From contig JAFFJZ010000001.1 in assembly GCA_018340375.1 (NCBI GenBank), forward strand, positions 63,232,001-63,296,000: a stretch of DNA of 64,000 bases, in the 5' to 3' direction. This document shows positions 36,808 to 47,379 of this stretch, one piece after another; the first letter of the stretch is position 1; each line of letters starts with the position of its first letter. This stretch comes from Gonatopus flavifemur. Lineage: Eukaryota > Arthropoda > Insecta > Hymenoptera > Dryinidae. The notes beneath the pieces were generated by a model, which had not been told where the DNA came from, did no database searches, and was given only the letters and a program-made list of their open reading frames with translations. The position numbers and the translations under genes are program-made.

Positions 36808-36845
<38 letters not shown>
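36808..36845. repeat. (GCT)n trinucleotide repeat, about 12 units
   Basis: Uninterrupted GCT/CTG run after gctgctgatgcc. It gives a poly-Ser frame on the - strand (36673-36975) which has no other coding feature, so I treat it as a microsatellite. Confidence 0.85.
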
Positions 36846-37204
36846 ACCTGCTACGGTAAAGGAAAAAAAAACTTTGTCGATATATTTGCGTATTCAGTTT
36901 GTATTTCAATGGATCACATCGTTCCTGAAATACGCTGTAAACAATGAAGGGCAAATGTATCGTTCGCGATACCAACGCTTTTTTTTGTTTCTTTCCCGTA
37001 GATTAACGAGGCGGTTTATTTGGTAAATCGAAATCATTTTGCGGATAAAAACTTCATGACATAATTATAAAATCGATTCGGTTGTATGTAGTATATCGAT
37101 AGAATGGGGTTATAGTTGAAAATGTGGGTTGCTGAAATTTCGTGGAGCTTGTCGAAGTATTAATGGTCTCTCCAGAAGAATTGGGATTCATATCGTTTTG
37201 AGTA

Positions 37205-37443
37205 CACTGTCAAAAATTTCTATGGAAAATTTCACATAAATGTTATGAACAAATCCATGCGTTGAAGGTTTTCCTTACTTTACCTGGAATTTAATGGAAA
37301 ATGATAGTATGCCATGAAGCTCGGAATTTTCAGTTGAATTTATGATGAACTTCATCAACGTGTACCGGAAATTCATTTCCTATCCCATAATCGGAATTTT
37401 CCGGTTGTTTTATGTAGGAAACTTCCGATCATTCTTTGCAGTG
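37205..37443 (+). repeat. CACTGTARAAAATTT MITE, intact copy
   Basis: 239 bp with ends CACTGTCAAAAATTTC and GATCATTCTTTGCAGTG and TA at 37203-37204 and 37444-37445. Internal gtgtaccggaaattcatttc followed by ctatcccataatcgg matches the split copy at 7471-8140. Confidence 0.8.
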
Positions 37444-38029
37444 TATCAGTATCTCTTCGGGAGTATGTTTGGGAGTTATTTTTAAAAGTGAATCAACAAT
37501 CCTACTATCTCGAATGAGAATAGTACTTTGCACCGATGGAAAATTTTTGAAAAATTCTAGAATATGCATTGAAAAGTTTGATTATATTCGCAGGAGTATT
37601 TTTGTATATTTGACGAAATGTTGTAAGAATTTTCAAATTCCATTGCATTGATTAGGGAAATTGATTGCTGTTCAAAAACTGGAATTTTTCAATGCTGCAA
37701 AACAGTACAATTCATCACATTGTTCGATAATAAATGTTTTTAATTTGGTCTTAATATTTTGAGTATTCATGAAGTGTAGAAGGTCACAAAGTGTAACACA
37801 TTTTCATATTTCACAATTGGGATGAGCGATTTCTTTAATTTTCATTACTGAATCAAAGTTTCATGTATTACACATAATCTAGTAGACAACCCAAGTAGTT
37901 TTTAATGTCATTTTATGCGTCAATTTAGGATATTCTATTCAAGAAGGGAACATGTTCCGGCTAGAGATGAGAGATTTGAAGAGGCCTCATCAGAACTTCA
38001 CTGAGTCCTTCTTATAAGACCTAGCGAAT

Positions 38030-39478
38030 GCCTGAAAAGTCCCGGGCCTAACGAAGAAAACACGGTTTCTTTTGTTCAAAATTAGCTTCATTCATCAACG
38101 TAATCTCCATCAAGAACAACGCAATCATTCCAGCGCCGCTTTTGGAGAACGATTCATCTTTTGCCTCGAAATAGACGTCAGTTTTAACGATAACCTCTTC
38201 ATTCGAGCGAAATTTCTTACCGGCGAGCATTTTTTTCAGGTCTGCGAACAGCCAGTAGTCGCTGGGAGCCGAATCTGGCTATTACGGTGGATGTGGAAGC
38301 AATTCGAAGTTCAATTCACGTAGTTTTGCCATTGTTTTGATTGACTTGTGACAGGGTGTGTTGTCTTGATGAGATAAAATGTTTTCCTTCGCCATATGCG
38401 GTCGTTTCTTTGCAATTTCGGCCTTCAAATGCTCCAGTATTGCGATTTAATAGTAACTGTTGATGGTATTTTCCTTCTCAAGATAGTTGATGAATATTAC
38501 ACCACGCATATCTCAAAATACCGAGGCCATAACCTTTCCAGTCGATTTTTGTGCTTTCGGGCGCTTTGGACGAGGTTCACCAGGGGCTGTCCACTCGGAT
38601 GACGATCGTTTTGATTTCGGAATGAAGTGATGGATCCATATTTCATCCATTGTAACATATCGACGCAAAAATTCCGGCTTGTTACGTTTAAACATGGCCA
38701 AACATTGCACAGAAGCATCAACGCGTTCTTGTTTTTGCTCAACAGTGAGCAAACGCGGCACCCACTTTGAACAGAGCTTTCTCATAGTTGAATGCTCATG
38801 CAATATTAAGCCAACACGTTCTTTTGATATTTTTATGATGTCAGCTAACTCACGCAACTTCACTTTTGGAAAACCAACGTTTTATTGTGGTTTCTGATGG
38901 AGTGATGTCCCCATAACACTTTTCAAGCCATTGCTTCACTTGAACGGTATTTTTTCCCATCAAAAAGCAGTGTAAAATTAAAACACGAAATTGTTTTTGA
39001 TCCATTGTTTTAAAAACAACAAAAGTAGCGTCACTCTTACACGCAAAGACTGGGTCTATTAATATTTAGAAAAATAACTGTCAATTTAGGGAAAACGAGG
39101 ATCGCTGGAAAATATTCGTAGTGAGTCTACTAAAAATTCGTAGTCGATGTATTAACAATTGATAGTTTCACTGTGAAAAATACCAATGAAACTATCAACT
39201 GTTGATATTTTGACTACGAAGTTTTGGTAGACTCACAACGAATATTCTTCAGCGATCCTCTTTTTCCCTAAATTGACAGTGATTTTTCTAAACGTTGATA
39301 AATTCTTTCTAAATATTAATAGACTCGGTCTTTCCGTGTAGTACAATAACCCACAAATTCATGAATAGAATATCATGAAATTTTGACAGCTGTTCTTTGT
39401 AGGTTAGTGGTAATTGAAAAACAGGTGAATGCAGTAAAATTCGTGCCATCTATGTGTTAGGCCCAGGACTTTCCAGCC
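38030..39478 (-). mobile_element. Degenerate mariner of a second lineage
   Basis: The - strand carries a broken transposase. It starts MDQKQFRVLILHCFLMGKNT at 39005. After an internal deletion, KISKERVGLILHEHSTMRKL, KPEFLRRYVTMDEIWIHHF (first catalytic Asp) and EWTAPGEPRPKRPKAQKS follow. Then come a premature TGA where Trp is expected, RGVIFINYLEKE, the second Asp region in another frame (HQDNTPCHKSIKTM), and LFADLKKMLAGKKFRSNEEV near 38200. The wording differs clearly from the Mos1-like copy and resembles the SETMAR-type mariners. Possible ends gcctgaaaagtcccgggcc and its mirror near 39457-39475 could instead be flanking repeat. A MITE interrupts its 5' untranslated region at 39040-39338. 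Non-functional. Confidence 0.85.
39040..39338. repeat. CACGSAAAGACYGRGTCT foldback MITE, copy 1
   Basis: 299 bp, TA at 39038-39039 and 39339-39340. Ends CACGCAAAGACTGGGTCTAT and ATAGACTCGGTCTTTCCGTG. Long arms share caatttagggaaaacgagga and tagtagactcac-type text. The copy at 44904-45178 is the same family. It is inserted in the older mariner. Confidence 0.85.
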
Positions 39479-40882
39479 CATGTCTCATAATCCGAAGATA
39501 ATATGATGTTGACTCGAAGAAGAGCCTTCAAATCGTGTAACTACTTTTTAAACATTCGAAAGTGTGTGAATTTTCTCATTTCCTGAATGTATTCACACAT
39601 TTTGAAATGTTTAGAAATCAGTGTATCAAAATACAACACTTGAATTTACAGACTATTGAATGAAATTAGGACCTCTTCAAGCGCTCCTCAGGTTGTCTTC
39701 TACACGTCTTCTTCATAATGCTCAGGGGGAAGAATACGAGGTGATATAATCTACTATATCACATAGCTGGGGTAACTTTGCTGTGTACGTGGATGAACTG
39801 CCGTGTTCTTTGAAAGTTTCTCTTCTCTGCGTACGATCCTCGATCGTTTCAATGAGCTATCAATTAAAGACTGTTGAATTTCTTAGTATTTGGTAACAAA
39901 ACTATATTCTTATTTATTTTATTCCTCATATAAATCTCTCTTAGATATATTTTCTTCAATTTCCATGAAAGAATGTAACGAAGAAACATTATTTGAACAC
40001 ATATTCTATCGATGGTAGATAATTGAAATTCAATAACCAATTGAGTTCATTCGTGGTGCAACTTATATTTAGTTATCGAATTCAATGATATGTTCTCATA
40101 AATGAAATTGTCATGAGATTTCATAAAAATATCGAAAATAAAATTCAATAATCTCAATTCAATCCGATGCCGCGATTCTTTTCTCTTGTGCTTGGAAAAC
40201 ATGATTTTCTGGGAGAATGCATTCTGTATGTGCATAGTCGACGTGCTTTTGTCGCATTTGATCATGAAACTGCTTTCATGACCATTTTTAGTGAAACTTA
40301 ACATATTTTCAGATCTCAATGACAAATTCTAAAATTTTTGATCCAAAGAAATATGGCGTTCTCATTGAACCGATATCGATCACTCTCTCCAGAGGATACA
40401 AGCGCATGAGTGATCAAATTACTCGAAATAGAATTCACAAAAGAACCTGAAGTTTTCTGGCATGATTTTTCCAAACCTCATTCACATTTGCGTACAGAGT
40501 TCAAATTTTCAAATTCCACCCAACCGGGAGAATTTTTGAAATTATATATAATATATGATTATATACGAATAATGATAAAATAATTTATGCACAGGTATCC
40601 TCTTGAGTCTATTGTATAATCAAATTAGATACGAATTGAATGCATTTGAAAAAGAAAATAGATTCTATGATGCTCCTCTGCACTGTTCCCATACAATATA
40701 AGAATATTCAAAATATTGTATGCTCATTTTGGAACGTTGATACGAAAATATTCTGTGGGTTTACATGGAATATTCAAAACGCATTAAGATAAGTTTAGGA
40801 GATTTTTGTCGAGATGATATCATGTTTGTTTTCGCAACATAAAGATGAAAAGTGTGAGAAAATGTGTGTGTGTGTTAGCGCA

Positions 40883-41130
40883 AATTTGTGCCATAGCATT
40901 GGTTCAGAATGGTTGGTCAACGTTGGTTTTATGGGCGATGTTTTGTAACCACCAACCATGGCAGAACCATTAAATCAAGCTCACGCCAACGTTGGCAACC
41001 TTTTATGCATTGCATCTTTGCTCTGGGCATCAAAATTGAGGCTCGTTCATTGCTGGAATGATGTTATCATTCCAGCTCTTGTTCAAGCTCGCTCCCAAGG
41101 CTCCGGCGATGTTCCAAAGGATTGGCTAAA
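40883..41130. repeat. Interior-type copy of the 6386 element family
   Basis: Shares aaaattgaggctcgttcatt, gatgttatcattccag and cccaaggctccggcgatgtt with 51600-51750, and in inverse orientation with 6405-6520. A predicted peptide here (from 40958) is repeat-derived. Confidence 0.6.
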
Positions 41131-42270
41131 ACAAGAAATCTTCATAAGAGTCAGGATAGTTAGACTTTTAAAGTTTCCAAATAATCTAGATAATCAAAAA
41201 AGCTTCAATTACTTCATTGTCATTACCAAAATTATCAACAATAGTATCTTGAATATTATAATTGGAATAAGGAAATAAGAAAAAAAATTATTCGTTAGTC
41301 GAATTATTTTCACAACATTTTACGGACAATCCGTGAAAACCTTCATACCAGGAATACTTGAAGAATCACTAGGGATCGACGGATTCGTTGATATCCTGGC
41401 CCCGTTGTGGGCGTTAATTCATCATATCCGAACGAGTTTTCATTTTAATAATGAGCAGAAGAGAATTGAATTATTCTTGTTTCCGTTTGGAGTTCTGTGA
41501 TAGATCCATTATAACGCATTGTGGAAAATGATTATGATATTTTTCTTTTCATTTTGAAAAATATACAGTGTGTTATGAATTTTTCAATTTCCACAGCAAT
41601 CAAACGGTAATGTGGAACACAGTCGGTTTCACATGATCGTGTATATGATTTTGTGTATGAAAAATATGAGCTCTTCCAATTTATTTCTGTAACAATGTAC
41701 TTGTAATACTGGTTTGAATGTAAATTCTATTCCAATTGCATTCACGTGAGCAGTTATGTCAAATTAACAACAACAACAAATAATACAGGATTTATGAACA
41801 ATTTTCTTCGTTTGAATGGATTGAAAAATCATTTACGATCGTATGAATACGCATACGTATATGTCAACGAATATGATTATTTAGGCATATTTTGCATGGA
41901 AAATAGAGAATTCTTTGAGCGTCGCCACATAATTCATGATTTAATATTTAATTTAAAGATTTGCGGTGTTTCATATGAAAAAGTTTGATAGAATTCTAAC
42001 GTAAGGTCTATCAGAATTTAATTCAGTACAAACTTTATAAAATTTCAGTGAAAATTCATGTAATTCGAAATGACTCAGTGAAGTTTCTATAGAAATTTTA
42101 TAAAATTCATGCAAAAACAAATTCTGCCAATTTTTTTCACGATGTGATTATAAACGCGCAAAAGAGGTTGTTGGAACTTTATAAGAAGTTCTGTTATATT
42201 CGTAGGATTATTGTAGCTCACTCCGGGTTGCTGAATGTTTACAAAAATATTTTATATAATTCATATTGTA

Positions 42271-43122
42271 GAGGTTTGAATTGTTTATAAAAACGGAACG
42301 AAAATTCAAGCTCACAAAATATGATAAATCATCGTTATTCATCTCCTCGAATTCACTTCTTGAAATTGAGAACATCGTTTAAGAGGGTATTCTGGTTTTG
42401 TGAGAAAATGTCAGTTTAATGGAACACTTACACTCTAGGGAGTCCGACTGAATGTCGCTGCATCTTACTTGAAAAATTTACTGCAATTCAGTCTGACCCA
42501 TTGTGTCAGCATTTGTTTTCAGCGCTTAGTTTGAGCTGAAACAGGGCTGGTTTTGGCTGCATTTTGAAATGAATTTATATCCAAAGCCAAAGCAAGTTCT
42601 ACTTTTTACTTGTAGACTGTTTGAAATTGTGCTCGAATCTTCAAACGCGGTTTTTTCGAAACGGCGTGCATGATATCTCAAGGTTTTACTCGACCGATTT
42701 ACTTGAAATTTGGCACAGAGCTCCTGTATACATTGCAGTTTCGTACTACGAGGGATTTTTTGATCAATCTCTTCGTTTTTTTCCCTTCAAATCCCAAAGG
42801 GCTAAAAAAATCAGGGGAAACGATAATTTTTTATGAGCCCCCACTTTGCCGATCTGCAGTTTTCTCAATTTTGATTTTTTTCCTAATATTCCTAATGTTT
42901 TGTAATCTTGAGATGTCAATGAATAACTAGTGAAGGAATGTATAGGAAAAATATTTATTGGATTATTCTTATGGCGTCCGAAAGAACATGAAAAATCCGG
43001 TCGTCTGAACAAGAAGAACCCCTTAAAGAATATGTTGCAAGATCTTGGGTCTTCAATTACGGTTGGGTCTGAGTATTTCGTTATTTGATTATTAATTCGT
43101 TCCAATAAACGATTCAAAATTC
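42271..43122. repeat. GAAGTTTGAATCG MITE (copy 4), split by a TTAA element
   Basis: The left part 42271-42382 ends ...gagaacatcgtttaa, and the right part resumes at 43023 with ttaaagaatatgttgcaag and runs to cgattcaaaattc. Joined across one TTAA, the order matches the uninterrupted copies, so the inserted element is younger. Confidence 0.85.
42383..43022. repeat. TTAA-flanked 640-bp element
   Basis: TTAA at 42379-42382 and 43023-43026; ends GAGGGTATTCTGG and CAAGAAGAACCCC are weakly inverted, as in piggyBac-type MITEs. The interior holds text such as cgaccgatttacttgaaatt and ggcacagagctcctgtatac. It has no transposase. A segment near 42440-42525 (cgctgcatcttacttgaa) resembles 52580-52640. 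Confidence 0.75.
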
Positions 43123-44562
43123 AGCAATCATACATAATATATAAAAAAGACTATACACATTTCTAATAATTCCATAGGATTTCATGTATTTCTTATACGA
43201 AAAACCTGCTGTAATTTCCGCAGATCCTTTTTGGCAGATTCAGTATGTCTCTTTTGTGCCCGTGCAGTCAATTGAATTCCATGTATCATAATTGAAACAT
43301 AAGTTTTGATACAGTTATGTCTTTCTTGATAATAATCCAATTGATATCATGATATCTCTCTTCTCACGTACAATTTTGTGCCTTTCTTATGTCGATCAAA
43401 GAGGAGTTGTGAGGAAATTTCATAAATTTTTATGAATTGCCGAGTGAGAGAATTTTCAACATTATATAGAACTCATGTATAATTATATACAACTCAGATA
43501 TAAACTATATTGAATCATACATAAATTATATATAATCGGGGAAATTCCACCCCTGGGGTTCACGGTGAAAAATTGTAAAAAATCACGGATTCCTTTCTTT
43601 GAAAAAATACAACAAGTTTTCCACAAAAAATTCGATGATTTTGGAATTTTTGGAAAATTATATATTATGAAAAGGAGTACAATCTACAAGTCTTCATAAT
43701 TATTTATGATATTTCAGTTGGGAATGAATATTTCGCATACAAAGTTCATATACTTTGTTCGAAAATAAAAACTTGTAATTCAATATGAGTATAGGTTTTG
43801 AATATTTTACGTTTGGAATATGTTCTTCGGAGACCGAAATAAAGATTTCATGTCTGTATACGCTTCGTAATGGTAATATTTTCATCTCGACAGCAACATA
43901 GTACAGCTCTTATGGACCGTTCTGTTCCATTGGACACATTTGGATGGCCTAGATAGTGCACAGGATATCTATATGAATCAAATACGAAGACTGATCCATT
44001 TACTGAATACCACTTTTACATAATTATATGGTTCATTCCTATTGAAGAGCTATGCTGAATTTTTCCTACATTTTTGGATTTTTCTCTCCAATTCCTCGAT
44101 CAATTCATTTTATGCCAGTAAATTTGATCACATATGAACTGCAATTACTCCCCGAGATGAACAAAAATGTCTCTGTGAATTGAATACAATTTTTCTATAT
44201 TATTCCTGAATTGAGTTTCTCAGCGCACCCTTCGTAGAGGGAACCCCACAAACATCACGTTCAAAATTTGTGGACAAATGTGACATGAAACCTGTTTTAG
44301 AAGTCTATTGGATATCTAACAGACGTCTCAAGCAACATTTTTCGACAAGTTTTGAACGTTTTGCGTGTTGGAAAGACGGACTCAAGGAAGGAAAATATCA
44401 AGAAGTAAGGAAGTAAGATCTACTTGAATCCACAATTCCTCACGTACACAAATCCATAGAATTCTCAGACGTGAAGGAAAATGGATTTATACGAATTTTA
44501 TTATACAAATTTCGTCTTAGTCTCTGATATCCCTTACTAGAAATCTCTCTTGTTATCCTCTA

Positions 44563-44832
44563 CACGGAGAAAATCCTACAATACTGAGTACTATCGCCGA
44601 CACGTCTGGCTCGTATTATGGAAAAAAATTATTTCAACACTGCTGGTCACTGCAGTAACACGAACCAGTCGTGTTTTCGCAGTAGAGGGTCTTTTTCCTA
44701 CACTATTATCTACTGCGGGGACACGATTGATTCGTGTTACTACAGTAACCAGCAGTGTAGAAATGATTTTTTCCCATAACACGAGCTAGTCGTGTCGGCT
44801 ACAGTACTCAGTATTGTAGGATTCTCTCCGCG
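44563..44832. repeat. CACGGAGAAAATCC foldback element with ACACGA/TCGTGT words
   Basis: TA at 44561-44562 and 44833-44834. Arms CACGGAGAAAATCCTACAAT and ATTGTAGGATTCTCTCCGCG. The interior repeats acacgaaccagtcgtgtt, gtaaccagcagtgtag, ctgctggtcactgcagtaac and acacgagctagtcgtgtc. The two halves are inverted copies of each other with similar frames on both strands. Confidence 0.8.
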
Positions 44833-44903
44833 TAGGCTATGATACAGTCTTACCAGATCTTGCAAATCTCATCGAATAGACTGAGAAGGCCTTGTGAGAC
44901 CTA

Positions 44904-45178
44904 CACGGAAAGACCGGGTCTTAATATTCAGAAAGGATTCATCAACGTTCAGAAAAATGACTGTCAATTTAGGAAAAAAGAGGATCGCTGAAAGATATTC
45001 GTAGTCAAAATATTAACAGTTGACAGTTTCATTGATATTTTTCACAGTGAAACTATCAATTGTTAATACATCGACTTTCAATTTTTGTTAGACTCCCTAC
45101 GAATATTTTTCAGCGATCCTCGTTTTCCCCAAATTGACAATCATTTTTCTAAGTATTAATAGACCCGGTCTTTCCGTG
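44904..45178. repeat. CACGSAAAGACYGRGTCT foldback MITE, copy 2
   Basis: TA at 44902-44903 and 45179-45180; ends CACGGAAAGACCGGGTCT and AGACCCGGTCTTTCCGTG. Arms contain aaaagaggatcgctgaaaga and its complement, as in 39040-39338. Confidence 0.85.
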
Positions 45179-46408
45179 TAGAGCACAACTAGAGAGATTT
45201 TTTGTGGGGTCTATTCGTTAATGAGTATTGAATCAGATCATATCAAACGGTAAAATATGTTGTAAGTTATTAAAAACTACCTGGATCGAAATTTGAACGT
45301 TTTTGTCCACCTATTTCTGCTTTAGTGTTTAATAAGATATCTTATACTCTTGATTATCTATTTTTCTCCGTGCAGAAAAGACTCGGTGGTTGCCAATCTA
45401 AATATACTTCAATCACATAAATTCAACCAATAATTCAGATTCTCTGTATTTCAGTAATGCTGAAGAATTCCTATTAACATTGATGAAGTTCAAAGCCCTA
45501 AGAGAACATAAACTTCATCGGTCGGTTTTAGATTGATTTTAAGGAGATACCAGCGTATCATCCGAGTGAGCGTTTTTCTGCGATTCAGAAATTTTCAGAT
45601 AATAACCTTTGATACTTCATCAATTGCTGTACAAGCCCGAATTTCAAATTCCGAGAAAATATTGTTTCCTCAGTTGGTAAAAGAAAATTCTCCTCGAAAT
45701 TTGAAATTCCAGCTCTGTACGGCGATTGATAAAGTATCGAAGATTGTTCCCAGACTGTTGACTTTATTCCAGACTGTTTTAGAACTTCAGTCTGGAAAAA
45801 TCTATCCCTTCAAATTTATATACATTCGATGAAGGTTTACGTTTATTGAACGTTCTTTAGAGCCTCATGTTTTCTTGGGGAAAATATGGCTCTTGCTGAG
45901 ATGAAATTTCATCTGATATGATCTGGAACAAACATTCACTTGGACGAAACGTTATTCATTCAAAAGTTCAAGGTGATAAATTTTGCCTATAAGCTTTTTG
46001 AAGTGGTCGAAAATCGTTGCATAGTACTATTTATACCCTAAATTCATGTTAATTCCAAGATTTCGTAGGATGTGTGTCAAGTTTCATACGAGAGATTTTT
46101 GAAACCTTTGAAATAATCAATTTGACAAATCTGGGTTGATTTCAGCTTTTGAGGCCAAGTGTCTTAGTTTTTGACTATGTGTCTAGCCATGACGAGAAAA
46201 TTCATGTTGTAAGGCCAACTTTATTGATTATCCTTTTCATCTTTTAACAAGCCTCAACTGAGGAGAATGAACCGAATATTTTTCAACTTCACCGTGATAG
46301 TCCACAATGATACCTGCTTTTGTGTACGGAATTATAAGATCACACCATACAGCGAAACTTTTGTTTTGTCTGAAAGATTTCTTATGCAACAGTTTTCACT
46401 GTCTTTAA

Positions 46409-46601
46409 GGGGATACGAGCGGTCCAATTCTTTCGAGACAAAGTACGTGAAAATGCGTGCATCGATTCGAAATATCTCTCTGTACAGCATGTCTTTAGCA
46501 TCTCAAGAAATGCTGTACAGAGAGATATTTCGAATCGACGCACGCATTTTCACGTACTTTGTCTCGAAAAAATTCAGAAAAGCCCAGCCGCTAGTATCCC
46601 C
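46409..46601. repeat. TTAA-flanked hairpin MITE
   Basis: TTAA at 46405-46408 and 46602-46605. Ends GGGGATACGAGCGG and CCGCTAGTATCCCC. Arms of about 90 bp share acgtgaaaatgcgtgcatcg and gaaatatctctctgtacagc with their complements. piggyBac-type target site; no coding capacity. Confidence 0.85.
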
Positions 46602-46764
46602 TTAAGATGTCTCCGTTTAAGAAATCTAAAAGACATCTTTTAGATTTATCGAAAACAGTGAAAATTGTTGCATCAGACATTTTTTAGACATCCAGTAGGA
46701 ATCTTTTAGACGTAGCAAAATGTTTGCTGTGTGGGACATCACTGCACGTGACGTGATAAACCGT

Positions 46765-47043
46765 CCCTAGTAGAAATTTCGGACGGGAAAACATCAGGGC
46801 CTGATGAGGCACGCCTGATTTCCTATCAGGTCTCGTTACGGGGTTCCCTGTTTGGCGTTATTTCATGGAAATCTCATCCGAACTCTATTATACCCCTGCG
46901 TTACAACCGTATTTGAATCCTATTAGGGAAATCACATAAGTCCCTTGTAAGGCCTCATAAGATTTTCCTCACTCACAGTTTCCGGATTCTAACCTGATCA
47001 GGACCTTATTAAAAATAGGGTCTGATCAAATTTCCACTAGGGG
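46765..47043. repeat. CCCTAGTAGAAAT element with ATCAGGNCCTGAT words, copy 2
   Basis: Ends ccctagtagaaatttcgg and atcaaatttccactaggg are inverted. The interior has acatcagggcctgatgagg, cctatcaggtctcg, cctgatcaggacc. Same family as 24067-24723 but less than half its length. Confidence 0.7.
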
Positions 47044-47268
47044 TACTTTTGTAAAAATAACGAAATGTAGCACAAAATAGAATTCTTCCTACCATGAAAC
47101 GGTGTTTTTATTCAATTCATATATATCTATGTTGATAAATTTGAATTATTCATGCGATTATAGTTCCTTTAATTCGATTGAATATCGGATATTTTTCAGG
47201 TTCTTCCTACAAAAAACAGAGGTGTATAAAAATATTCTCTCTTGATGTCGGTTTTTCATCGACGGCAG

Positions 47269-47280
47269 GACAAGATCCAG
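47269..47280 (+). CDS. trol: Candidate 12-nt perlecan microexon
   Basis: gacaagatccag is preceded by a pyrimidine-rich acceptor (ttctctcttgatgtcgg, tttttcatcgacggcag) and followed by gtgaac. Spliced in phase 1 from any upstream LDLa exon it adds Gly-Gln-Asp-Pro and ends in phase 1 again, so it could be included or skipped freely. Short phase-1 linkers between modules are plausible for perlecan. The donor is weaker than consensus and the segment is too short for homology, so this rests only on splice signals and phase. A block of unique, GC-richer sequence lies just downstream. Confidence 0.3.
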
Positions 47281-47344
47281 GTGAACGGCTATTTTGAACA
47301 AGAATATGCCAATTGGAATTAAATATATGTCCTTTTCAAATTCA

Positions 47345-47379
<35 letters not shown>

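Larger units (their letters stand above)
16878..47268 (+). other. Very long perlecan intron (about 30 kb)
   Basis: From the donor gtgagt at 16878 no further convincing exon appears until the candidate microexon at 47269. The content is transposon fossils listed separately plus AT-rich sequence. I searched by eye for LDLa signatures (Cys-Asp-Gly, acidic Cys end) on both strands and found none. Stretches with nothing recognised include about 22.9-24.0, 26.6-28.2, 33.5-36.7, 39.8-40.8, 41.3-42.2, 43.2-44.5 and 45.3-46.3 kb. Confidence 0.6.

Noticed and set aside
36673..36975. Poly-Ser protein on the - strand
   Set aside because: Produced by the GCT microsatellite; nothing else supports coding.
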